In this document: positions 53,605 to 64,000 of the stretch, one piece after another
Layout of the letters: each line of letters starts with the position of its first letter
Numbering within the stretch: the stretch's first letter is position 1
Assembly (NCBI RefSeq): GCF_028640845.1
Contig: NC_080546.1
Location: 69,283,205-69,347,204 of the forward strand
Direction of reading: 5' to 3'
DNA: 64,000 nt
From: Ahaetulla prasina
Lineage: Eukaryota > Chordata > Lepidosauria > Squamata > Colubridae
The notes under the pieces: model-generated
Database searches by the model: none
The model's input: the letters and a program-made list of their open reading frames with translations, nothing else
Told to the model about the DNA's origin: nothing
Program-made: the position numbers and the translations under genes

Positions 53605-53820
53605 GTAAATAGCGATAGCACTTAGACTTATATACTGCTTCACAATACTTTACAGCTCTTCAACCTCTCTAAGAGGTTTACAGAGTCAGCATATTGCCCC
53701 CCAAAATCTGGGTCCTCATTTTACCAACCTTGGAAGGATGGAAGGCTGAGTCAACCTTGAGCCTGGTGCGCTTCAAAATGTCAAATTGCAGACAGTTGGC
53801 AGTCAGCAGCAGTAGTCTGC
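53605..53820 (-). mobile_element. Sauria-type SINE, head-truncated
   Basis: It carries agcacttagacttatatact, gaggtttacagagtcagcat, ggatggaaggctgagtcaac and the box B region up to gcagtagtctgcaaaac. The tRNA-like first 30 bases present in the 61.8-kb copy are missing or diverged. Confidence 0.8.
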
Positions 53821-54084
53821 AAAACAATGGCTGATAAAGTGGCTGCACCACGTAAAATGGCTGCAGAGGCTAGATGGGAGGTATTCATGTCATCTCCCTC
53901 CTCAGGAGGATATCCTGGATATCCTCATCAGCAGAAGAAATGGCAGCAAATTAGAAACACATCCATCAAAAAAACCACTTACACTAAATTTGGAACTTTA
54001 TTGCTACGTATGTTAGCAGTGGCTAACTGCTATATAGAGTCTTATATAGACTCTCATCTCTACTCTGTTACATAACCCCCAGTA

Positions 54085-54240
54085 TCTTAGTTATTTTTTT
54101 GTGAATTTTAAGATACTTATTATTTCATTATTTTATTGTTTCAATTTTTATACTACTGTTTTACCCAATTGTAAACTGCCCACAATCATGTGACAGTGAG
54201 ATGGGTGGCAAATAACAAAATAAAATAAAATAAAAATGTA
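54085..54240 (+). mobile_element. L2-type 3' UTR end
   Basis: ttgtaaactgcccacaatc, gagatgggtggcaaataac and an AAAAT tandem tail at 54215-54238 give the plus-strand L2 3' end layout. It is 5' truncated or diverged upstream. Confidence 0.6.
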
Positions 54241-54274
54241 CACGTACAGATATACTGATTTCCATAATGGAAGA

Positions 54275-55736
54275 TTGATTGATTGATTGATTATTTATTT
54301 ATTTATTTATTGGCCGCCCACCTTACTATTAGGTAACTCTGAGTGGCTTACAGTCATAAAAATGTTTTTACATTAAAACATAAATAAATTAAAACCAAAA
54401 ATTAAAATCTAAGGACACGTGGGGAGGGTGAAGGAGAATGGAGGGAGTTGAGATCTGTTGTTATTCAATCAACCACCTCCACTGTACTTTCCCCCACTTG
54501 TGCTCCAGGCCAAATGGTAGAGCCACATCTTTAGGCCCTTACAAAAGGCTGGGTGGGTTGGGGCTAATTTCACATCAGGGAGCAAGATATTCCAGAGGGC
54601 AGGAATAATAGCAGAGAAGATCCTCCTGGTCTCCACCAGCTGGAAAAATCAGGCTGACAGAACCCACAGCAGGCCTTCTCTGCTGACAGGAGTAGGATGG
54701 CCCAATCCCAACAGGATGAGATGGTCTCTCAAGTAACCTGGACCCTGCCATGAAAGGCTTTAAAAGTGATCACCAACACCCGGAAGCAGACTGGCAATCA
54801 ATGCAGCTCACAAAACAGTGGTGTTATAGGGCCCATTCGTGGGGTCTCCAAAACTGCCTGCATGGTATACATAAGCTGTAGCCCCAAAAGCTCTTCAAGG
54901 GTAGCCCCATGCAGAGTGCATTACAATAGTCCAATTGTGAGATGACTATGGAATGAATAAATGCAGGGAATCCTAATATAGGAAAGGCTGCAACTGGCAC
55001 ACAACATAATGTTGTGCAAAGGCTCTCCTACCTATGATTGGCACCTGCTTCTTGAGCAGGAGTCATGAGTAAAGTGGCTGCACCACATAAAATGGCTGCA
55101 GCGGCTAGATGGGAGAATGCCCAAGTTGTGGACTGGATCTGTCTGGGGCAGTTCCACCGTATCCAGAGTCAAAGATGACAAAGTCCTGGATCTTGGAGCC
55201 CCAGGTCTCCAAAGTCATTCAGTTTTGCCAGGGTTCAGTTGAAGTCTGTTGTCCTCCATCCAGGCCTCCACAGTCTCCCGGCAACCCAAGAGGGCAGCCA
55301 CAGTATCATTTGGGTCACAAAGAGTGGAAATATAGACTTGGGTGTCATCAGCATACTGTAGATACCTCAACCTGTTGTGACAGATGATCTTGCTCAGCAG
55401 TTTCATATAGATGTTTGAAAAGAGTGAAGAGAGTACTGAATCCTGTGGTGCACCACAAAATAGCTGCTGAGAGCTATTTTGATATTGTGCTGCCCAACCC
55501 CAGTCACTGCAGCATAGGATACCATAGTCGATGGCTGCTGAGAGGTCCAGGAGAACGAGGATGGTTGCACTACCCCCATACTGCTTTCAATAGAGATCAT
55601 TGACAAGCATGACTAATGCCATTTCTGTCCATAACTGGGCCTGAATCCTGACTGGAAGGAGTCCAAATAATCCATTTTATCCAGAACCCTCTGCAGCTGC
55701 CAGACCACCACCTTTTCCACAACTTTCTTTAAGAAT
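54275..55736 (-). mobile_element. L2 LINE 3' half with RT (older copy)
   Basis: The minus strand has RT ending in RYLQYADDTQVYISTL and EAWMEDNRLQLNPGKTE (55406-55215) and diverged PQ and LLDL blocks upstream to 55736. A C-terminal region follows near 54700-54600 and the 3' UTR ends in TTTA repeats (54293-54316) beside a short GATT run. The YADD palm residues are intact, but frames are broken. It is older than the 2.6-6.7 kb copy judging by divergence. Confidence 0.82.
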
Positions 55737-55909
55737 TAGGGTTCATTAGTTGGAACCTTCACATTAAACCAACTCTTAACCTCCTGGGATGGGTTGGCAT
55801 GGAAAAGTCCCAAATTATATAACCCAGGTACCCTCCGGATCCAAGTTCCGTAGAGAAGCCACGAAACCAAGCAAGCCAGTCACTTTGGATTTCTAAAGAC
55901 ATGGCATCT

Positions 55910-57043
55910 ACTACAAAGATAATTTTGGTGGCCAGCAATGAAAAAGGACATTGAAAGCTATGTAAACCCCCAGGATTGTTACCACAAGTGGCCAAACTGT
56001 CACGACCATGGGATAAGATAGCAATGGACTTTATTGTGGAACTCCCAAAAAGTGGGGGAAACACCATAATTTGGTCAGTGATTGATCTTTTTTCAAACAA
56101 GGTCACTTCATCACCTGGTCCGGCTTCCCTTCAGCCCACAAACTGGCAAAACTGTTCCTGGACCGCATATAGTCCCAAAGAGAATCATATCTGATTGGGG
56201 GGTCCAGTTAATGGCAAATTCTGGAGTTCATAAAGCTAACTGGATTTTCCCGGGGGCTTAGTTCGGTTTTTCATCCGAGTACCAATGGGATGGCGGAACA
56301 AGCTAATGCAATGATAGAGTAGCACTTGAGGTGCTGCGACAATTACCAACAAACTATTGCCTTTTGCTGAGATGGCATACAACAACCCTGTACATAGTAG
56401 CATGGGCTTTATGCCTTTTAAGGTGGCCACAGAGGTGGAGTTTGTCCCCAGCCTGAGTACCCTCAGGAGCACCCTTCCTCAGTAAGCCTGACTGAATGGG
56501 TAGGCTCCCTACAGGATGCCTGGGAGAATGTAAAAGGAGCACTAACAAAAGCCACAGTGACACAAAATGAGCAGGCAGTCAAAAAGCGATCCCCTTAGAG
56601 ACTGTTTCACATAGGGGAAAAGGTTTACCTCTCTAACGAATACCTAAAACTGAAATTGCCCTGTAAAAAGCTGGGTCCTAAGTTTATAGCACCTTTTCCC
56701 ATTGTAAAGATCATTAACCCAGTCACGGTGGAGCTGAAACTCCCACACCAGTTAGGAAAAGTACATCCAGACTTCCACAGTAGTTTGTTGAAGCTGGTAA
56801 TAGGTTTGAAGCTAAGGCCAGTAGCTCGGGTAGCCCCAGGTCCCATCATAGTGCAAGGAGAAACCCATTACAAAGTAAAAAGAATCCTAGACTCTAGGCT
56901 ATAAAAGGGTAGGCTACAATACTTAGTACAATGGAAGAGTTACCTCCTGTCTGAAGCCACTTGGGTAAAGAGTCAGAATGTAAAAAAAGATAGGGTGATC
57001 AGAAAATTCCATGAGAAAAATCCCCAAAGGCCAAAAGGATAGC
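55910..57043 (+). pseudogene. Chromovirus integrase and chromodomain remnant
   Basis: Broken plus-strand frames: FWWPAMKKDIESYV near 55928; LSRPWDKIAMDFIVELP with WSVIDLFSN (catalytic-core Asp region; 56000-56100); an incomplete core; the C-terminal domain LKLPCKKLGPKFIAPFPIVK and PVTVELKLPHQLGKVHPDFH (56656-56810). A chromodomain then reads THYKVKRILDS, a stop, KGRLQYLVQWKSYLLSEATW and RKFHEKNPQR. It matches the 11.2-kb family in order but is a different lineage. Confidence 0.87.
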
Positions 57044-57080
57044 CAGGGAATGGCAAGGATGGCTAGTGAAAATATAATCT

Positions 57081-57318
57081 GTCTGTACCAGTGGTGGATT
57101 TCATTTGGATAGTGTTACCGCTGGTTCACTTCATGCATGTGCTTTGCGCAAAAGCTTTGCACGTGTTTTGCGAATGAATATAGATAGATATAGCGCAGGG
57201 ACGGGCAGAAGGGTCCAGCTGACAGTTGCAGCGAACAGGTTCACTATCAACTCACCATTGCCACTACCAGATCGCCCAAACTGGGGAGAACTGGTAGCAA
57301 CCCACCACTGGTCTGTAC
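57081..57318. mobile_element. hAT MITE with 8-bp TSD, nested in chromovirus
   Basis: 222 bp (57089-57310) starting CAGTGGTGGATTTC and ending caacccaccactg, with exact gtctgtac at 57081-57088 and 57311-57318. Subterminal ccgctggttc and gaactggtag are also inverted. It is the family of the termini at 7841, 45329 and 47092. Confidence 0.93.
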
Positions 57319-57363
57319 TTGATATTTTCCAGATACTTCTCACTCACTAGGGGGAGAGCTGAC

Positions 57364-57754
57364 TGTCAATGTTGAACTGAATGTGGCAGCAGCCATTTTT
57401 CTGTTCTTCAGTTGCCACACAGAAGGGGAAGTGGGGAAGGAGGTTGGAATGCCTTACTAGACACAATGAAGAACATTCTTGTGAGAACCAAGGTCATCTC
57501 TACTGACTATGGATAAGGTCAGGGAAGGAGTGCCTGGAGAGCCTGCCAATTAACCCAATTGGCCAACGTGACCTGTGACACTTGGGAGATGGGGTTATTT
57601 CCAATTTTAATTATACTGAAACCACGGGAAAGATTTAGAGTTGGTTTTCCTTTGAAGCTATGCTGATATGATGTACTCAATAAAGAAGAGCTTTGAGGAG
57701 GATCCTAGTCTCAGAGTTCTGATTTGTTTGGGTTCATTATTTGGAACCTTGACA
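57364..57754 (+). repeat. 3' LTR of the chromovirus
   Basis: It starts TGTCAATG and ends CCTTGACA (inverted ends), with AATAAA at 57679. A purine-rich tract lies directly upstream. It is 391 bp. The LTR differs from the 13.8-kb and 58.96-kb families. Confidence 0.85.
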
Positions 57755-57960
57755 GGTAAATTGGAAATAGATAGTGAAAGTGATGGAATTAGTGGAGATG
57801 GAAAATTGACTGTTTTAATTAAAGAGAAGAATTTATCTAGTTTTCTTTCAATTTGGAAACCAATTTTGGATTTTGTGCTTGGAACTGGAAAAAATAAAAC
57901 TCTAATTTTAGGTTTTGATGATAAGAATGATTTTGTTGTAGAAATAACTTGAAATATTTA
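57755..57960 (+). repeat. Unidentified repeat with a 94-codon frame across the LTR boundary
   Basis: The frame 57668-57952 begins inside the LTR and continues as KEKNLSSFLSIWKPILDFVL and TLILGFDDKNDF. The stretch from about 57820 is shared, at lower similarity, with 63660-63770 (ttatctagttt, tttccatttggaaa). It is therefore a dispersed repeat, perhaps L1-related. I do not recognise the protein. Confidence 0.45.
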
Positions 57961-58017
57961 GCCCTCCAAAACATCCTAAGTAAACCAAAAGACATGATAG
58001 CTCAAGAAGAAATAGTC

Positions 58018-58253
58018 ATCTACAACAGTGGTCCCCAACCCTTACAACTTGGCAGCCCAGTTGGAGGGTGGGGAGAAAGGAAGTGGACTACACAAGCAGT
58101 GGCCCAGTGCACACACGGTTACATGCAGCTTGACTTGCGTGAGTTAAGCTGCTCACGTAAGCATGTCAGCCTGCTGCTTGTACAACCCGGTTCTGAATAG
58201 GCCATGGCCCTGTAGTGGGTTGTGGCCCAGGAGTTGGGGACCCCGACCTATAA
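58018..58253. mobile_element. hAT-type MITE with imperfect TSD
   Basis: 58026-58245 starts CAGTGGTCCCCAACCC and ends gttggggaccccg. The flanking octamers atctacaa and acctataa agree at six of eight positions, consistent with an older hAT insertion. Confidence 0.75.
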
Positions 58254-58958
58254 CTTACTGTCAAGTGCAGAGGAAATCAGGATATTCAGGCAGTTCAAAT
58301 AAATATAAAGATTTATTGCATGCTTAAGCTTTCTGACTGGATTCGACTGGAAGTGTCACGGCGAGACAGTTGGGGAAGAGCAAGCTCCGCTGAGCTTTGC
58401 GAATTCCCAGGCTGACAAACTGCTGTCGAGGAGTCTTTGGACCGGATCTATCTTGTAGGGACGGAGAGGAAGGAGAGGCACCTGTGATGACCAAGAGGAA
58501 CTGGCAAGTTCCTCGGAGGTCAGAGGAAACTCTTCGACTTGGCGGCCGGGGCCATAGTGGCCATCATTAAGCTGGGGCAACCGGACCAAGTTTTTGAGCA
58601 GGAGCAGGGATTTGGATGGAATATTGAAGCCGATTAGTGAACACCAACATACAAAAAAAGTCTTTAATTTTAATTTGGCAAAAAAAATATTGGTGGTGGA
58701 ATAGCAGCTAAATTGAGAGAGGAACGTAAATCTAGCAAGAAATAAGAGAAACAGTACTATTTATCCTAAAACTCGAAAGGAATTTGGCTTTTTTAAATTG
58801 AATTGGAGATTCCCTAGGCAGAAGGAAAAAGAAAAAAAAACCCTCAAATAAAGCTGGAGAGGTTTGAAGATTTTCTGGAGTATAAAAAGAAAGCTGGGGG
58901 ATTTAAAACTACAACTCGGTGAAATTTCTCTGACTTCCCTTTTCCCTGGTTAGCGGGA

Positions 58959-59443
58959 CTTAATGTTGTGGTTCTCCAGCAGCCTGCAGAGCTGGCAACG
59001 GAGCGATGAGATTGAGGTGAGGCCAGGGCCAGAGTGACGTAAGGACTCCGGAGCCTCCAGAGACTGATAGTAGTGAGGCAGAGGAACAGGAGGAGTCTGT
59101 TCCTAATGTATGCATGAGAAGAGCTGCCAGAAGGCAAGAGCAGCTCAAGCAAAAAGGACAACTTGGGAGGCTTAAAACAGACCAGTAACGGCATTTGGGG
59201 TTTGCTGGAAAACAACGTTGGTAGCTTCGTCTTCTGCTTCGTCTACGTCTTGCATTTATTTTTGTGACTTCTGAATGTTTGCCAAGAAAGGCCTTTGGCA
59301 GTTTGCCTATTTGGACCAAGGTTTGCAATAGGACTGAGAAATTTGTGTTGGGCATGAAGTAATTCTCAGCTGTTTGAATAAAGTTTTTTTTTTCATGGAC
59401 TGAGTTTCCTACTACCTACTTGGGCCTGGGTCACAACACTTAA
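58959..59443 (+). mobile_element. Solo LTR TGTTGTG...CACAACA with 5-bp TSD
   Basis: 475 bp (58964-59438) with an exact cttaa duplication at 58959-58963 and 59439-59443. It has AATAAA near 59378. It is the same family as 13943-14503, which is 86 bp longer. No internal coding region adjoins it, so it is the product of LTR-LTR recombination. Confidence 0.94.
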
Positions 59444-59742
59444 TACAAATTTGGACATAGATTTTAAACTGAATTTTTGGGAGAAGTAAAAAGTAAAAGA
59501 AAAACAAAGTGCAGCTTTAAGAAAAAGAAACAAAATGGATACCTTCTCTAATTGTTGATTGGAACTGGGGATTGGAAAGAGACACCTTCAGGCGGAAGGG
59601 AAAATTACACTGACTAACATGTGTTGTGGAAAATTTTCTTGTTGAAGTGATAAGGCTGGTGGGAACTTTAAGGAAGGATTTCTGTGCCTACAAGCTGTTT
59701 GACTTTGATAACAAAAGATCAAATACAACCCAGAAAATACAG

Positions 59743-60660
59743 AATGGTGCAGGAAATAATTGAAATGATGAAAAAGATGCATATGACTTTAAAGCGAGAA
59801 ATAAAAGAAATAATTACAAGACCTTATGGACAACTGAAACCAGAAGAATTAGGAGCTGCACTTGAACTTACAGAAAATAAAGAAACCATGAAGCAAGAGA
59901 GCGTTTTGGAAGACAAAGGACAAAATATTGATTGTGAAACATTAAATGACTGTATGGGGAGAGAGGGGTGGCTCAGGGGCTAGGATGTTGAGCTTGTTGA
60001 TCGAAAGGTTGGCAACTCAGCGGTTTGAATCCCTAGTGCTGCCGTGTAATGGGGTGAGCTCCCGTTATTTGTTCCAGCTTCTGCCAACCTAGCAGTTTCA
60101 AAAGCACGTAAAAATGCATGTAGAAAAAATAGGGACCACCTTTGGTGGGAAGGTAATAGCGTTCCGTGCGCCTTTGGCATTGAGTCATGCCAGCCACATG
60201 ACCCCAGAGACGTCTTCGGACAGCGCTGGCTCTTCGGCTTTGAAATGGAGATGAGCACCACCCCCTAGAGTCGGCAACGACTAGCACTTTACCTTTACCT
60301 TTTATGGGGAGAGATGAAGAGACAAATAAGGAAGAGGAAAATAGAAAGGGAAAAAGCACAAAAAATTTAGAAGAGTACACTGGGATTGACAGTGGTAAAA
60401 GAAAAGGGGAATAAGGAAAAACATTGCAAATTAGGAGGGCAAACAAAAACAAGGAGGGAAGGAAGAGACAAGGAGAGAAAGAAGGGAAGAGAAAAAATAC
60501 AAAGTTAAAGGATCATATTGGGATTAACAGAGAAAAGATAAAAATGGGGGAAGAGGGGAGAAGGAGAGTAAATGGAAATACAGGACAAGCAAAGAGAGTA
60601 GAGAATTTTAAGAGGAATAAAAAGAAAAAAAGAGGAGGAAGAGAAAAAGGAGAAAAATAA
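59743..60660 (+). pseudogene. ORF1-like basic coding region, split by a SINE
   Basis: A frame from about 59743 (MVQEIIEMMKKMHMTLKREI, helical) reads LKPEELGAALELTENKETM and LEDKGQNIDCETLNDC, then enters the SINE. After the SINE, TNKEEENRKGKSTKNLEEY and a Lys/Arg/Glu-rich stretch (60424-60660) follow with one stop. I see no definite RRM or CTD, so its identity as ORF1 rests on position after an L1 5' UTR and on composition. The low complexity limits confidence. Confidence 0.5.
59953..60314 (+). mobile_element. tRNA-derived SINE with CCTTTA tail (copy 2), 12-bp TSD
   Basis: 338 bp (59965-60302) with tatggggagaga on both sides (59953-59964, 60303-60314). Head ggggtggctcaggggctagg, box B ggtttgaatccctag, tail cctttacctttt. 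It closely matches copy 1 at 50391. The TSD shows insertion into an already present ORF1-like element. Confidence 0.94.
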
Positions 60661-61786
60661 AAAAGGATTGAAATATATATTGATTGAAGCACTAATGAAA
60701 TTGAAAGCATAAAAAAGAGTTGGCAATATACTAAATGATCTAAACATTGATAATGGAATTTAAAATCATAAAAAGTGTTTAAAGGTTACTATGGATTTTA
60801 CTAAAAGTTTTTAAAATGATATGAAGAAAAACTGAGTTTTTTAGTTTTTTCTTTTCTTTTCTTTTTGATCATGGTTAATATTATATGAATTGTCACTGAA
60901 TTGCAAATATATGATTGATTTTGATGTTTGATAAGTAGAGATGTAAAAGAGTATACATATTAAATGGGAATAAAAGGGTTTAATATAATGGGAGTAGATA
61001 AAGGGGGGAAGAGAGAAAGTTTGATAAAAGATTAAAATTCAGGGTGAAGGGTAAGATCAGATTTATAAAGATAAATAAAAGAAGGAAAATAAAAATGAGA
61101 GAAAATATATCAATGAAAGCATGTAAGATGTATTGGAAAAGAACTAAACTTTGTATGAATATGAAACCTGGCTGATATTCAGAAAAATGCATTGTAGGTT
61201 GTTGTTTGTGTGTTAAAAAATAAACAACTTTACTGAAAAAAAGCTTTCTGACCAACTAGCGGTCAAGGGAAATGAATGAGAGATATGAGAGGCATTTAAG
61301 ATGGACTGGACTTAGGGCTCTTGCAGGCATGCAGGTATTTGTGACATGATGTGTTTTACCCTTCCCTCAGGCTCAGCCTAGTCATCTCCTACATCACCCA
61401 TTCTTCCATCTTGACCCTCTCCTCTTCCATGGATTCTTCTATGCTGCTTTTCCCTTCCAGTATTGTGTCTTCAAAGTCTGAGTTCTCATGGGAACTTGGC
61501 AAGGGAGGAAGGGAGGACATCTCAAAGGAATCCTCCTCCCATTTCTCTGCAGGAGCTGGTGAGCCAGGTGGTGGTTGATTTAAGATACAAACATTGTTAG
61601 AGGTTCCCTCCCACCCCCCAGGAACTGAAGGCCAGATTGTAGGTGAATCTCCCTTCTCACCCCAGAGGAATAAAAAAGATCTGGTTAACCTCTTCCTCAA
61701 CAGATTCCTCAGGCAAAACTAGGTGGGGCGCTGGTAGCTTGGTCAGCCTTTCTTTGTCAGGAAAGCACTGGTGGAATTGATGCAAC

Positions 61787-62027
61787 AGCAATAGCAATGG
61801 CACTTAGACTTATATGCCATTTCACAGTGCTTTACAGCCCTCTCTAAGCAGTTTACAGAGTCGGCATATTACCCCCAACAATCTGGGTCCTCATTTTATG
61901 AACCTCAGAAGGATGGAAGGCTGAGTCAACCTTGAGCCTGGTGAGATTCGATCTGCCAAACTTCTGGCAGCCGGTGATCAGCAGAAGCAGCCTGCAGTAC
62001 TGCACTCTAACCACTGCACCACTGTGG
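61787..62027 (-). mobile_element. Sauria-type SINE nested in chromovirus
   Basis: The minus strand starts CCACAGTGGTGCAGTGGTTA at 62027. It has box B-like gcagatcgaatctcacc and ends ggcatataagtctaagtgcc plus attgctattgctgttg. It separates the chromodomain from the acidic tail of the gypsy element. No TSD was evident. Confidence 0.88.
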
Positions 62028-62791
62028 ACAAAATCAGGGGTATGAACATACTGTGCATTCAGTCTCCCAGGAGCAATCAGAAACTGAGTAGCTCTTCCAA
62101 TGAATCAAGTATTTACCGGATGCATTTTCCTCTTTTCCGAGAGTCTAAAATTTCTTTGACCTCATATTCTGGTTCTCCCTCCAATATGACTGATGGTGGA
62201 ATGTGTCACTGGGGTCTTATTGTGCTTGGGGTGGGGGAGCATCTTTGGAAAGTAATGCTCAGTGAAATACTGGATGCATCTTCATTGAAGGGGGTAATGA
62301 TAGATGGAAGGCCACAGGCTTGATTTGTCAGAGAACTTTGAATGCCCACAAATCTAGCATCTAGGTTCTTGAAGGTCTTGAAGTGGCTAAGAACCTAGTA
62401 GAGAGCCAAACTTTGTGTTTTACTGCTATGGGTGGACCCTCCTGCTGATGTGCATCTGCTACCTTTCTTGTAAGCCTGTTTTGCTTGGATAAGTTGCTAT
62501 TTCAACAGGCCTCGGGATGCAAGTTGCTCTTAGAAGAAATCAACAGCCCCTAAACCATGGAGTCCAATGCAGGATGGTCTGGCAACACTTTAGGATGTGT
62601 GCCATACATGGCTTGAAATGGTGTCATTGAATTTGATGAGAGCAATGATCTGTTGTAAGAAAATTCTGTAAATGACAGTAATGATGGCCAGTTGACTTGG
62701 CTATAGGTGCATTAGCACCTCAAATACTGTTGGAGGACCTGGTTAGTCTTTCAAACTTTCACATTTGTGGCAGGGGAAGTTACCTTGACAT

Positions 62792-63109
62792 TTAGTAACT
62801 GAAAAAGTGCTTTGCGAAATCTAAATTGGAATTGTGCTCCTCTGTCTGACATGAGTGCTGAGACCATGTTATGGTAGTGAAAGAATGTTGGGCTGTGTCT
62901 TTGGCATTGGGAAATCCTTTACAGGGCATGAAATGGGCCATCTTGGTGAAAGTATCTGCCACCATTAATATGGTAATGAAGTCTTGGACAGAAGGTAAAT
63001 CAGTAATGAAATCCAGAGAGACCATATGCCAAGGGGGAGGGGGAGCATAGTCCTGCAGGCTTCTGATGGAATGGTTTGGCCCTCCTGCACGTGTGGCATG
63101 AAGCCACAT
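62792..63109 (-). pseudogene. Chromovirus integrase core, partial
   Basis: An open 105-codon frame whose middle reads PPPPWHMVSLDFITDLPSVQ (first catalytic Asp in MVSLDFITDLP) and LMVADTFTKMAHFMPC. It then slips out of the conserved frame around the expected second Asp. Sequence further left, in other frames, continues the core. This is the DNA strand-transfer enzyme of the element, inactive here. Confidence 0.85.
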
Positions 63110-63240
63110 ATTTCCTGATGTCTGCAGCCATCCTAAGCCACCAAAATTTTCTTAAGGTTCTATGCAGGGTTTTGAACATGTCTCTATGCTCTGCTGTTTG
63201 ATTATCATGGCAAAGCTATATGTCACACAACAAGGGAAAG

Positions 63241-63599
63241 TTAGTTACTTAAACCTACATTTTTAAGGGAAAAATATTCTATGTAAAATAGTAAAATAGT
63301 AACCACATGTAACCAAATGTTTATAAATAATTTCAGGTACAATGGGAGGCAACTTAAAATGTAATATTGTTTTAATATAATATAGTTATAAATAGGGATA
63401 ACATATAATGTATATGTTATATAGACCAGGTCTTATTTTCGGGGAAACACAGGTAGGAGTTTTCTCTTTAGGATTGTTGAACAAAGAACTCCAAAGAATA
63501 TGTGGATTTTTGTTATTATAGATAGTGACAATGCAAAAAAAACACACCAAGAAATGTATTTTCTAATAAAAGATATATTATTTCTCACAACAGAAAAAA
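63241..63599. other. No recognisable feature
   Basis: AT-rich sequence after the chromovirus. No terminus or gene was recognised. Confidence 0.45.
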
Positions 63600-64000
63600 A
63601 TGGATTGAAAAAATGGATTTTGTTGAGATGACAAATTAAATCAGATGTTTTAAATAAGGACAAGATTTTATCTAGTTTTGTTTCCATTTGGAAATTGCTT
63701 CCAGACTTTATGCTTAAAATAGAAGAGGGAAAAAATGAAATTTTGACTTTAATTTGAAGATTGGATAACTTTATCTATAGAAATGGCTGGTGTGACTAAA
63801 TGTAATAGAAAAAGTTGAGGCTATAATTATAATTAGTTTTTTACTGTACTGGAAAAAGTTGGGGTCAATGCTTTCTTTTATTTTCTTCTTTTTCTTCTGC
63901 ATATTCACTTTCATTAAAACAAATGAAAACTGGCAGAAAAAATGTAAAAGAACTAAGACATGAATCTCATGAATACAGACGCACAATGTGATCAGTATTA
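63600..64000 (+). repeat. Unidentified repeat related to 57755-57960, running to the window edge
   Basis: 63640-63770 reads KDKILSSFVSIWKLLPDFML in one frame, parallel to KEKNLSSFLSIWKPILDFVL at 57.83 kb. It is probably the 3' part of an L1-like or HAL1-like element, but it is cut by the window end and no definite domain is recognisable. Confidence 0.45.

Larger units (their letters stand above)
55738..57754 (+). mobile_element. Ty3/gypsy chromovirus 3' part with 3' LTR
   Basis: A 26-bp remnant (gggttcattagttggaacct) at 55738-55763 equals the LTR's 3' end. Integrase (about 55910 onward), chromodomain and a purine tract (agggggagagctgac) follow, then the 3' LTR at 57364-57754. gag, protease, RT and RNase H are deleted. 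A hAT lies between the chromodomain and the purine tract. Stops are frequent. Confidence 0.85.
58326..61252 (+). mobile_element. ORF1-only L1-like element (HAL1-like) with 12-bp TSD
   Basis: It is flanked by aagctttctgac at 58326-58337 and 61241-61252, the second copy preceded by an A run. The 5' UTR (from 58338) matches the L1 at 38545. A basic ORF1-like region follows (about 59743-60660), then a 3' tail also seen at 44.94 kb. No endonuclease or RT coding is present anywhere. Two younger insertions lie inside: a solo LTR (58964-59438) and a SINE (59965-60302), each with its own TSD. Without them it is about 2.07 kb. Movement in trans by L1 proteins is inferred, as for mammalian HAL1. Confidence 0.78.
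61300..63240 (-). mobile_element. Ty3/gypsy chromovirus integrase region
   Basis: The minus strand encodes the integrase zinc region (IRKYVASCHTCRRAKP near 63110), the core (WHMVSLDFITDLPSVQDF, MVADTFTKMAHFMPCK; 63109-62880), further core and C-terminal blocks to about 62340, and a chromodomain (ILEGEPEYEVKEILDS, RKRGKCIRYLIHWKSY; about 62200-62040). A SINE is inserted next, and then comes a Glu/Ser/Pro-rich acidic tail (61700-61389). LTRs, gag and RT are not in view. It is a third chromovirus lineage. Confidence 0.82.

Overview
This is 64 kb of AT-rich vertebrate nuclear DNA, most likely from a squamate reptile and probably a snake. That reading rests on the repeats: CR1, L2, Rex1 and several L1 lineages together; tRNA-headed SINEs of the Sauria type; Rex1 3' tails ending in ATTCT microsatellites; hAT miniature elements; and chromodomain-bearing Ty3/gypsy elements. 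I found no host exon, tRNA, rRNA or CpG-island promoter that I can support. The window looks intergenic or intronic, and roughly two thirds of it is recognisable transposon sequence.

Layout: 1-7.3 kb holds a CR1 scrap, an L1 3' end, a 351-bp L1 made only of both termini (with a target-site duplication, TSD), a long minus-strand L2 and a shorter double-ended L2. 7.8-10.5 kb is bounded by hAT ends with a matching 8-bp TSD, apparently inside a short LTR. 11.1-15.3 kb is a rearranged minus-strand chromovirus joined at a shared LTR, with hAT ends at the same chromodomain site on both outer sides. 16.9-22.8 kb is a SINE followed by a full-length L1 (5,548 bp, 16-bp TSD). 24-25.4 kb holds a hAT element, an LTR and a TA-flanked MITE in series. 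26-33 kb is CR1-rich, including a nearly complete CR1 with an intact endonuclease ORF. 33.8-38.2 kb is a 5'-half L1 flanked by 552-bp direct repeats. 38.5-47 kb is a decayed L1 with nested L2 and L1 tails, then Rex1 and another L1 3' end. 47-55.7 kb carries CR1, L2, SINE and hAT copies. 55.7-63.2 kb has two further chromovirus fragments around an ORF1-only L1-like element that itself contains a solo LTR and a SINE.

No set of genes works together here in a cellular pathway. The functional logic is that of transposons: LINE proteins (ORF1p; endonuclease-reverse transcriptase ORF2p) mobilise their own RNA and that of the SINEs and deleted LINE derivatives. Nearly every reading frame is broken. 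The main content is structural: a dozen insertions whose TSDs can be read directly give relative ages and expose unusual rearrangements.
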